A stretch of DNA of 7,610 bases from Propionibacterium sp. (GTDB lineage Bacteria; Actinomycetota; Actinomycetes; Propionibacteriales; Propionibacteriaceae): positions 1-7,610 of the forward strand of contig JAAYZP010000297.1 of the NCBI GenBank assembly GCA_012514785.1, in the 5' to 3' direction. Shown one piece after another: positions 1 through 7,610 of the stretch. The notes below the pieces were generated by a model. That model did no database searches. It was given only the letters and a program-made list of their open reading frames with translations, and was not told the DNA's origin. A program made the translations under genes and the position numbers. Each line of letters opens with the position of its first letter. Position 1 is the first letter of the stretch.

Positions 1-1
1 C

Positions 2-526
2 GACCACCTCTGGGGCCTGCCCGTGCTCGCCGAGTACGTGAAGAAGAAGTACGCCGACAAGGACTTCACCATCGTCTCGCCCGACGCCGGCCGCGTGCGC
101 CTGGCCGACATGTGGACCGACAAGATGGGCGCGCCGCTGGCGATCATCCACAAGCGCCGCGACCCGAACAAGACCAACGAGGTGGACATCCACGAGGTGG
201 TCGGCGACGTCGAGGGCAAGACCTGCCTCCTCGTCGACGACATGATCGACACCGCCGGCACCATCGCGCAGGCAGCGCAGGCGCTCAAGGCGCGCGGCGC
301 CAAGCGCGTCATCGCCGCGGCCACGCACCCGATCTTCTCCGGCCCCGCCGCCGAGCGGCTGAACTCCTCCGGCATGGAGGAGATCATCGTGACCAACACC
401 CTGCCCATCCGCACCAACCCCATCAAGAACCTCACGGTGCTCTCGATCGCCCCGCTGCTCGCGCAGGCGATACGCGAGGTGTTCATGGACGGTTCGGTCA
501 CCTCCCTCTTCGACGGCCAAGCCTGA
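2..526 (+). CDS. prs: Ribose-phosphate diphosphokinase (PRPP synthetase), C-terminal part, 5' end outside the window
   Basis: Makes 5-phosphoribosyl-1-diphosphate from ribose 5-phosphate and ATP in the cytoplasm, feeding purine, pyrimidine, His, Trp and NAD synthesis. The frame is open from base 2 (first residues DHLWGLPVLAEY), so the true start lies upstream; 174 residues are visible out of the roughly 315-330 usual for class I enzymes. Visible landmarks are the SPDAGRVRLA segment (start of the C-terminal half), the flexible-loop Lys-Arg-Arg at 152-160 (HKRRDPN), the PRPP/ribose-phosphate-binding loop VDDMIDTAGT at 233-262, ATHPIFSGPA, and the C-terminal LSIAPLLAQAI...SVTSLF ending typical of the family. 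No key residue is missing in the visible part. In actinobacteria prs usually follows glmU and precedes rplY; here an MFS gene lies between. The 66-base gap downstream shows only short GC-rich stems (for example CGGG/CCCG at 529-541) and no clear terminator. Confidence 0.97.
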   Translation, partial: DHLWGLPVLAEYVKKKYADKDFTIVSPDAGRVRLADMWTDKMGAPLAIIHKRRDPNKTNEVDIHEVVGDVEGKTCLLVDDMIDTAGTIAQAAQALKARGAKRVIAAATHPIFSGPAAERLNSSGMEEIIVTNTLPIRTNPIKNLTVLSIAPLLAQAIREVFMDGSVTSLFDGQA

Positions 527-592
527 GACGGGCACGTCCCGGGCGCCGGCCGAGGCCTGTGCCGGGTACGTCCGCGAAGTGACGGCACGGGC

Positions 593-1762
593 ATGAAGTC
601 GTACAGGGAGCTGCTGCGCACGCAGGGCGTGCTGCGCATCGTCCTGTCGCAGATCGTCGCCCGCTTCCCCAGCGGGATGATCGTGCTGGGGCTCCTGATC
701 CACGTCGAATCCATCTTCGACTCCTACGGTTCCGCGGGCCTCGTGCTGGCGATGACCTCGATCGGACAGGGCATCGCCGGCCCGGTCACGAGCCGGCTGA
801 TGGGCCGCCTCGGCGCCCGCCCGGTACTCGTCGCGACGACGATCCTCTGCGCGGCGTCGCTGGCGTTCATCGCGCTGGTCGACCTGCCGCTGTGGGGCTA
901 CATGGCGGTCGGGCTGCTCAGCGGGCTCAGCTTCCCGCCCGTCCAGCCGGCGGTGCGCACGATGTACCCGAAGCTCGTCGAGCCGGCCAAGCTGCCGAGG
1001 ATGTTCTCCCTCGACGCCTCCGCGCAGGAGATCATCTGGGTGATGGGCCCGATGGTGATCACGCTCATCTCGATCGAGATCTCCTCGGTCCTCGGGCTGC
1101 TGGTCTGCTCGGCGCTGCTCGTCGTCGGCGGGGCCTGGTTCATCAGCGCGCCGGAGCTCGGCGAGGTGAAGTTCGCGCCGAGCAGCGGTCAGCTGGGCGC
1201 CGTCCTGAAGCGCGGCCCCGTGCTGCTGGCCACCGTGGCCGGATTCCTGCTGCTGGGCGGCGTCGCGGCCATCGAGGCGGCCATCGTCAGCCGCTTCGGG
1301 GAGGGCGGCATCCAGGCCGGCATGATCCTCGCGGTGATGTCCCTGGCCTCGCTGGTGGCCGGCTTCGGGTTCGGGCACCGCCCGATCGGCCGCTTCACCC
1401 TGTCCATCTGGATCTCGACGATCGTCGTCGGCGCCACCGCGGCCACGATGGTGGACGGCTTCTGGGGGACCCTCGCGGCCGTAGCGGTGGCCGGCATCGG
1501 GATCGCGCCCGCCCTGGCCGTGATGTTCTCGATGGTGGCCGAGCGCATCAGCTTCGCCGAGTCGGCGGAGGCCTACGGCTGGGCGAACACCGGCCAGCTC
1601 GTCGGCGCCGCGCTGGGCTCGGCCGTCGCGGGGTTCCTGATCGACTACATGGGCTCCGACGGCGGCTTCTGGGTGGCGGTGGCGTTCGCCGTGGTGGGGG
1701 TCGTGGTGCCGGCCGTGTTCGTGCAGGTCCGCGACGTGCGACGTCGGGCGCGCCCCAGCTGA
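593..1762 (+). CDS. Major facilitator superfamily transporter, substrate unknown
   Basis: A 389-residue integral membrane protein, the usual length for a 12-helix MFS carrier. Hydrophobic stretches fall at about residues 13-37, 46-68, 76-95, 100-120, 143-162, 164-184, 208-228, 240-260, 268-286, 290-313, 328-350 and 356-378, with a hydrophilic loop (about 185-205) between the two six-helix halves. After helix 2 the segment TSRLMGRLGARP (65-77) is a degenerate form of the MFS motif A (GxLxDRxGRR). The C-terminus is basic (RDVRRRARPS), as expected for a cytoplasmic tail. The ATG at 593 is chosen because MKSYRELLRT leads straight into helix 1; the upstream bases give only a weak Shine-Dalgarno. 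Family membership is secure from topology. Substrate (drug, sugar, nucleoside or other) cannot be read from the sequence. Position between prs and rplY does not by itself imply a nucleotide-related role. Base composition matches its neighbours, so recent transfer is not evident. Confidence 0.9.
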   Translation: MKSYRELLRTQGVLRIVLSQIVARFPSGMIVLGLLIHVESIFDSYGSAGLVLAMTSIGQGIAGPVTSRLMGRLGARPVLVATTILCAASLAFIALVDLPLWGYMAVGLLSGLSFPPVQPAVRTMYPKLVEPAKLPRMFSLDASAQEIIWVMGPMVITLISIEISSVLGLLVCSALLVVGGAWFISAPELGEVKFAPSSGQLGAVLKRGPVLLATVAGFLLLGGVAAIEAAIVSRFGEGGIQAGMILAVMSLASLVAGFGFGHRPIGRFTLSIWISTIVVGATAATMVDGFWGTLAAVAVAGIGIAPALAVMFSMVAERISFAESAEAYGWANTGQLVGAALGSAVAGFLIDYMGSDGGFWVAVAFAVVGVVVPAVFVQVRDVRRRARPS

Positions 1763-1806
1763 TCGTGCCGACGGCGCCCGATTCGGCCGGCGGCTCCCCG
1801 GTGGGT

Positions 1807-1812
1807 TAAGAT
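1807..1812 (+). promoter_or_regulatory. Probable -10 box for rplY-pth
   Basis: TAAGAT in an otherwise GC-rich gap fits the housekeeping actinobacterial -10 consensus (TANNNT). The best -35 candidates near 1782-1789 (TTCGGC and neighbours) are poor matches. A start site around 1818-1819 would give a leader of about 86 bases before the rplY ATG. Confidence 0.5.
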
Positions 1813-1818
1813 TGCCGG

Positions 1819-1904
1819 GTTGCCTGGCGAGGGACGATTTTCGTCCGTTATCGACGTGCTCCTGAGCCAGCGTGAGCCTGTCCGCCAACCCAAGGAGCAA
1901 AGCC
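1819..1904 (+). promoter_or_regulatory. Structured rplY leader with strong Shine-Dalgarno and a complementary upstream stretch
   Basis: AAGGAG (1892-1897) lies seven bases before the ATG at 1905 and decides that start. TGCTCCT at 1857-1863 is the perfect reverse complement of AGGAGCA at 1893-1899, which covers this Shine-Dalgarno, so a 7-bp helix could hide it. A separate perfect 6-bp hairpin, GGACGA/TCGTCC with a TTT loop, occupies 1832-1846. An alternative long-range pairing is also possible: GTT, GGC and GGAC (1819-1835) with GTCC, GCC and AAC (1880-1889). A further 6-bp stem (1814-1819 with 1823-1828, one G-T pair) begins upstream of the predicted start site. The pairings are seen in the sequence; a regulatory role is inference. 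Confidence 0.4.
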
Positions 1905-2522
1905 ATGGCAGATCTCAAACTCGCCGCCACCAAGCGCACCGAATTCGGCAAGGGTGCCTCCCGCCGCGCGCGCCGCGACGGCCTGACGCCCGCCGTCGTC
2001 TACGGCCACGGTGGGGACCCGATCCACATCACCGTCGACGCGCACCAGCTGTTCCTTGCCATGCGCGTGGCCAACGCGCTGTTCACGCTCGAGATCGAGG
2101 GTGAGAAGAAGCCGGTGCTGGCCCTGCCCCGCCAGGTGCAGCGCCACCCGATCCTCCCGGAGATCGACCACGTCGACTTCCTCATCGTGCGTGAGGGCGA
2201 GAAGGTCGCCGTCGAGGTGCCGCTGGTCCAGGTCGGCGAGGCCGAGCGCGGCTCCATGGTCAACACCGAGCTCGTCTCGCTGCCCGTGCTGGCGCCCGCC
2301 ACCGCGATCCCGAACCAGATCGAGGTCTCCATCGAGGGTCTCGAGGTCGGCGACAACGTCTACGTCTCCGACGTCAAGCTGCCCGAGGGCATCGAGGCCG
2401 ACATCGACCTCGAGCAGGTCGTGCTCAGCATCCTCGCACCGACGGTCGAAGACGACGAGCCCGCAGAGGCCGAGGAGACCGAGGCCGCAGAGGGTGCGGC
2501 GGAAGAGGCCGACGAGGAGTGA
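1905..2522 (+). CDS. rplY: 50S ribosomal protein L25, Ctc/TL5-type
   Basis: Binds 5S rRNA in the central protuberance of the large ribosomal subunit; the longer Ctc form is a general stress protein in Bacillus. The protein has 205 residues: an N-terminal L25 beta-barrel (about 1-95) with the family signatures KRTEFGKGASRRARRDG and VQRHPILPEIDHVDF (78-92), then the TL5 C-terminal domain (about 96-180) containing GLEVGDNVYVSDVKLPEG, then a Glu/Ala-rich acidic tail (182-205) common in actinobacterial members. The start at 1905 is preferred over an in-frame GTG at 1872 because MADLKLAATKRTEFGKG is the normal N-terminus and a strong AAGGAG precedes it. The TGA stop overlaps the pth GTG start. The leader contains possible regulatory structure, described separately. 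Confidence 0.97.
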   Translation: MADLKLAATKRTEFGKGASRRARRDGLTPAVVYGHGGDPIHITVDAHQLFLAMRVANALFTLEIEGEKKPVLALPRQVQRHPILPEIDHVDFLIVREGEKVAVEVPLVQVGEAERGSMVNTELVSLPVLAPATAIPNQIEVSIEGLEVGDNVYVSDVKLPEGIEADIDLEQVVLSILAPTVEDDEPAEAEETEAAEGAAEEADEE

Positions 2523-3094
2523 CCGATCGCCTCGTGATGGTGGTCGGGCTCGGGAACCCGGGCCTGACCTACGAGGCGACCCGGCACAACGTCGGATTCT
2601 GGGCCGTGGCGGATCTTGCCGACCGCCACGGCACCTCCTTCTCCCTCAACTCCCGCCTGAAGGCGGAAGTGGCCACGTTCACGCGGCCCGAGGCGAAGTA
2701 CGTGCTCGCGAAGCCCACCACGTTCATGAACCTCTCCGGCCAGGCCGTCGCGGCGCTGCTGCGGTTCTACAAGGTGCAGCCCGCGGATCTCATCGTCGTC
2801 CACGACGAGATCGACCTCGACCCGTCGCGCCTGCGCCTAAAGTTCGGCGGAGGGGACAACGGCCACAACGGCCTCAAGTCCATCCGCGGCCAGATCGGCA
2901 CCGGTGACTTCCACCGCGTCCGGGTCGGCGTGGGGCGCGGCCCCGGCAGCCAGGCTGCGGCCGACTGGGTGTTGCGCAAGCTCCGCCCCAAGGAGCTCGA
3001 CGAACTCCGGGTCGACGCCGCCATCGCGGCCGACGCCGTCGAACACCTCGTGGCCGAGGGTCTCGAATCGGCCCAGAACCGGTACAACTCCTGA
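2519..3094 (+). CDS. pth: Peptidyl-tRNA hydrolase
   Basis: Cleaves the ester bond of peptidyl-tRNA released from stalled ribosomes, recycling tRNA; essential and cytoplasmic in most bacteria. The product is 191 residues, normal for the bacterial Pth family. The VVGLGNPG motif (8-15) and TRHNVGF (21-27) carry Asn13 and the catalytic His23. Asn71 lies in KPTTFMNLSG, Asp96 in VVHDEIDL, and His116/Asn117 in GGGDNGHNGLKS; these match the E. coli active-site set N10, H20, N68, D93, H113 and N114. The GTG at 2519 shares bases with the rplY TGA (GTGA), so translation is probably coupled to rplY; GGAAGAGG at 2501-2508 could be its Shine-Dalgarno. A second in-frame GTG at 2534 would remove five residues and is less likely. 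Pairing with rplY is the standard actinobacterial arrangement. Confidence 0.97.
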   Translation: MTDRLVMVVGLGNPGLTYEATRHNVGFWAVADLADRHGTSFSLNSRLKAEVATFTRPEAKYVLAKPTTFMNLSGQAVAALLRFYKVQPADLIVVHDEIDLDPSRLRLKFGGGDNGHNGLKSIRGQIGTGDFHRVRVGVGRGPGSQAAADWVLRKLRPKELDELRVDAAIAADAVEHLVAEGLESAQNRYNS

Positions 3095-3102
3095 ACCCGG
3101 TA

Positions 3103-3126
3103 GGTGCCACTCCCGCGGGCGGCGCC
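3103..3126 (+). terminator. Possible weak terminator hairpin after pth
   Basis: GGTGCC (3103-3108) can pair with GGCGCC (3121-3126) with one G-T pair, and the enclosed bases include the palindrome CCCGCGGG. No T-run follows, so intrinsic termination is doubtful. The stem also overlaps where a -35 box for the next gene would lie. Confidence 0.22.
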
Positions 3127-3133
3127 AGTCGCC

Positions 3134-3139
3134 TACGAT
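3134..3139 (+). promoter_or_regulatory. Probable -10 box for the small membrane protein gene
   Basis: TACGAT matches TANNNT, about 32 bases before the ATG at 3171. No convincing -35 box lies 16-19 bases upstream. It supports separate transcription of the small gene from rplY-pth. Confidence 0.4.
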
Positions 3140-3170
3140 GGGGAGTGAGCAGTGAGGGGATGGAACGCAC

Positions 3171-3518
3171 ATGAGTGAGCCGTACAGCCCGCAGCCGTAC
3201 GACGCCGACGACTTCGACCCCGAAGCGACGTACCGGCCCCAGCCCTACGCCCCGCCGCCGGGCGAGCCAAACCCGTACGCGCAGCCGCCGGTACCGCCGC
3301 CGGCGCAGTTCCCGCACCACGCGCCACCACCGCCGGCGCCCTATCCCGCGCCGTACCCGCCGCCCGCCGCGCACTACGGTATGGCGTACCCGATGCTCCC
3401 GCCGCGCCGCCGCAACAGCGTGCTGGCGCACGTCGTGCTGTTCATGTTCACCGGCGGCATCGGCAACGCCATCTACGCCTGGTGGGTGTGGGACTCGAAC
3501 AAGCGCGCGGGCTATTGA
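3171..3518 (+). CDS. Small Pro/Tyr-rich single-span membrane protein, function unknown
   Basis: A 115-residue protein I cannot assign to a named family. Residues 1-78 are low-complexity and probably disordered, rich in Pro, Tyr and Ala, with acidic residues near the start (DADDFD) and Pro runs at 28-30, 42-44, 52-55 and 63-65. A basic patch RRR (79-81) precedes one hydrophobic segment (about 84-107, LAHVVLFMFTGGIGNAIYAW) and a short tail KRAGY. There is no signal peptide. The Arg patch just before the helix suggests that the long N-terminal part stays in the cytoplasm; the central Thr-Gly-Gly could also let the segment act as a short hairpin. GAGGGG (3154-3159) or GGA (3162-3164) could serve as ribosome site. 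Coding is supported by the sharp switch from a Pro-rich to a hydrophobic protein in one frame and the fit between pth and mfd. Proteins of this build are common in actinobacteria, but no role is established here. Confidence 0.8.
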   Translation: MSEPYSPQPYDADDFDPEATYRPQPYAPPPGEPNPYAQPPVPPPAQFPHHAPPPPAPYPAPYPPPAAHYGMAYPMLPPRRRNSVLAHVVLFMFTGGIGNAIYAWWVWDSNKRAGY

Positions 3519-3546
3519 CTGCCCTGTTGGTTCAAACACCTAGGAT
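3515..3546 (+). promoter_or_regulatory. Candidate mfd promoter
   Basis: TTGACT (3515-3520), overlapping the stop of the preceding gene, and TAGGAT (3541-3546) resemble -35 and -10 boxes, but the 20-base spacer is longer than the usual 16-18. The -10 box ends six bases before the GTG at 3553, so transcription could begin at the start codon itself, giving a leaderless mRNA. The same bases (AGGATGG, 3542-3548) could instead be a Shine-Dalgarno for a transcript started upstream. Confidence 0.4.
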
Positions 3547-3552
3547 GGCCAG

Positions 3553-7022
<3,470 letters not shown>

Positions 7023-7026
<4 letters not shown>

Positions 7027-7043
7027 GGCGCGGGCTGCCTCAG
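7023..7043 (+). terminator. Hairpin overlapping the mfd stop codon
   Basis: CTGAGGC (7023-7029) pairs perfectly with GCCTCAG (7037-7043) across a 7-base loop, and the left arm contains the mfd TGA. No T-run follows, so if it acts it is as an RNA 3'-end or attenuating structure and not a classic intrinsic terminator. Confidence 0.3.
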
Positions 7044-7058
7044 CCGAGCATCAGCAAA

Positions 7059-7095
7059 TTGTGCGGGAAAGCTGCCGCGCAACTCTTTCATCTGG
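7059..7095 (+). terminator. Probable terminator of mfd
   Basis: TTGTGCGG (7059-7066) pairs with CCGCGCAA (7075-7082), an 8-bp stem with one G-T pair and an 8-base loop, followed by the pyrimidine/T-rich stretch CTCTTTCATCT. This is the best transcription stop after mfd and lies in the only distinctly AT-richer patch of the region. The tail has only short T-runs, so strength is uncertain. Confidence 0.45.
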
Positions 7096-7281
7096 TTAGG
7101 GCGCGGGCGCGCAGGGGCGTCGTCTCTCGCCCTGGATCGTGGCCGACGGAGGGTCCCGGTAACGGCGGGGGTCGGTCGTCGGCCCGATCCAACGCCCGAC
7201 CTACCCTGAGCCGACGCCCCCGCCCGCCCGCTTCCAGAGCCTGCGCCTTCTGCTGCGGCGACGCGGAGTAGATCGCCCGCC
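7096..7281 (+). other. Intergenic stretch with no recognisable gene
   Basis: Very GC-rich sequence after the mfd terminator. No start codon with a ribosome site leads into a credible protein on either strand, and I see no tRNA or other RNA gene. In one frame 7232-7276 reads RFQSLRLLLRRRGVD, which might be upstream debris of the decayed gene that follows, in a shifted frame; this is tentative. Confidence 0.4.
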
Positions 7282-7401
7282 GACCGTCGGATCATCCGGG
7301 AGCTGCGCGATGCGTCGTCGAGCGGCGTCGAGAGCGCGCTGGAGTGGCTGTTCCTGCGTAACGTCATCCGACGCCACCACCTCCCGGAGCCTCCACGTCC
7401 A
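7282..7401 (+). pseudogene. Decayed fragment resembling a DUF559 / AbiEi-type protein
   Basis: One frame reads DRRIIRELRDASSSG, then VESALEWLFLRNVIRRHH, then LPEPPRP. The order (helix, small Ser/Gly linker, xESxLE helix, arginine-rich helix, RRHHLPEP) resembles the segment just before the nuclease-like core of actinobacterial DUF559 proteins, often annotated as AbiEi-type antitoxin or endonuclease-domain proteins. After about 7402 the same frame becomes Arg/Ser-rich repeat translation, and the expected Asp- and His-containing core is absent. The frame is open from 7210 to the window edge, but it has no ATG, GTG or TTG until 7432, after the recognisable part. I read it as a remnant truncated at both ends. 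The family assignment rests on pattern memory from about 40 residues, so it is moderate at best. Confidence 0.42.
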
Positions 7402-7410
7402 CGCTCCTCC

Positions 7411-7423
7411 GTCGCTTCGCGAC
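7411..7423. repeat. Short palindrome GTCGC-TTC-GCGAC
   Basis: A perfect 5-bp stem with a TTC loop, at the point where the decayed reading frame loses its family resemblance. The same arms in swapped order (GCGAC-TTC-GTCGC) recur at 7546-7558, so it probably belongs to the repeat cluster downstream. Confidence 0.5.
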
Positions 7424-7479
7424 TCCATGGGATGAGAAAGCGGTCACGCAACCGGTGCTCGGCCTTCCGAAGTACTTGC

Positions 7480-7598
7480 TGGTTGAGCTCCCGGCACGAG
7501 CTCAGGAACCACCATCGCCAGCTCCTTCCCTTCGACCATCGTGCGGCGACTTCGTCGCGGCACGAGCTCAGGGACCGCGTCGCGGGCGAGCTCAACCA
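7480..7598. repeat. Palindromic intergenic repeat cluster built on GAGCTC
   Basis: TGGTTGAGCTC (7480-7490) and GAGCTCAACCA (7588-7598) form a perfect 11-bp inverted repeat about 119 bases end to end. Between them CGGCACGAGCTCAGGAACC (7492-7510) recurs as CGGCACGAGCTCAGGGACC (7558-7576), 18 of 19 identical and 66 bases apart. GAGCTC occurs four times (7485, 7498, 7564, 7588). The first unit can fold by itself: GGTTGAGCTC pairs with GAGCTC-AGG-AACC around a CCGGCAC loop. No transposase is nearby. The form resembles the dispersed GAGCTC-containing palindromic repeats seen between genes in several actinobacterial genomes; that comparison is from memory. Confidence 0.65.
7539..7565. repeat. Long imperfect palindrome inside the repeat cluster
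   Basis: TCGTGC-G-GCGAC (7539-7550) and GTCGC-G-GCACGA (7554-7565) pair over 11 of 12 positions, with one G-G mismatch, around a TTC loop. Its right arm overlaps the second copy of the 19-base direct repeat. It would form a strong hairpin in either strand. Confidence 0.65.
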
Positions 7599-7610
7599 TC
7601 AAATGGTGCC

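Noticed and set aside
1767..1787. GCCGA/TCGGC stem after the MFS gene as a terminator
   Set aside because: Only five base pairs, an 11-base loop and no T-run; such stems are common in this base composition.
1872..1904. N-terminal extension of rplY from a GTG at 1872
   Set aside because: It would add 11 residues before the normal L25 N-terminus and ignore the strong AAGGAG placed seven bases before the ATG at 1905.
3160..3174. Four-codon ORF (ATG GAA CGC ACA TGA) ending over the start of the small membrane protein gene
   Set aside because: Its Shine-Dalgarno spacing is poor and an ATGA overlap is frequent by chance. A similar five-codon ORF (579-596) ends over the MFS start and looks equally accidental.
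7210..7610. A + strand frame open for about 133 codons to the window edge, as a real gene
   Set aside because: No ATG, GTG or TTG before 7432, and after about 7402 it is a translation of repeats. Only the 7282-7401 part resembles a protein, so it is listed as a remnant.

Overview
This is a GC-rich, tightly packed chromosomal segment from an actinobacterium. The evidence is very high G+C at third codon positions, several GTG starts, a Ctc-type L25 with a long acidic tail, and the gene order prs / rplY / pth / mfd on one strand, which is characteristic of Actinomycetota. The protein sequences and the type of intergenic repeat at the right end would suit Propionibacteriaceae, but that family assignment is inference. 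All convincing genes lie on the + strand.

Layout. The window opens inside prs (ribose-phosphate diphosphokinase, C-terminal 174 residues, ends at 526). A 12-helix MFS transporter follows (593-1762), sitting between prs and rplY. A 142-base gap holds a probable promoter and a structured leader, followed by rplY (50S protein L25, 1905-2522). pth (peptidyl-tRNA hydrolase, 2519-3094) overlaps rplY by four bases. A small Pro/Tyr-rich single-span membrane protein of unknown role (3171-3518) has its own -10-like box. mfd (transcription-repair coupling factor, 3553-7026) follows with a GTG start that may be leaderless. Two hairpins follow mfd.

The last ~580 bases (7027-7610) contain no intact gene. 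They hold a probable decayed remnant of a DUF559/AbiEi-type protein (about 7282-7401, no start codon, ending in unrelated sequence) and then a cluster of palindromic repeats built on GAGCTC and on GCGAC/GTCGC arms, which looks like a dispersed intergenic repeat family.

How the genes fit together. The core set is housekeeping: PRPP synthesis for nucleotides, 5S rRNA binding in the large subunit, recycling of stalled peptidyl-tRNA, and repair of transcribed strands. rplY-pth is a translationally coupled pair. I found no defence island, CRISPR, integrase, transposase or biosynthetic cluster. The observations most worth checking are the rplY leader, in which a 7-base stretch is perfectly complementary to the Shine-Dalgarno region, and the repeat cluster plus gene remnant at the right end.
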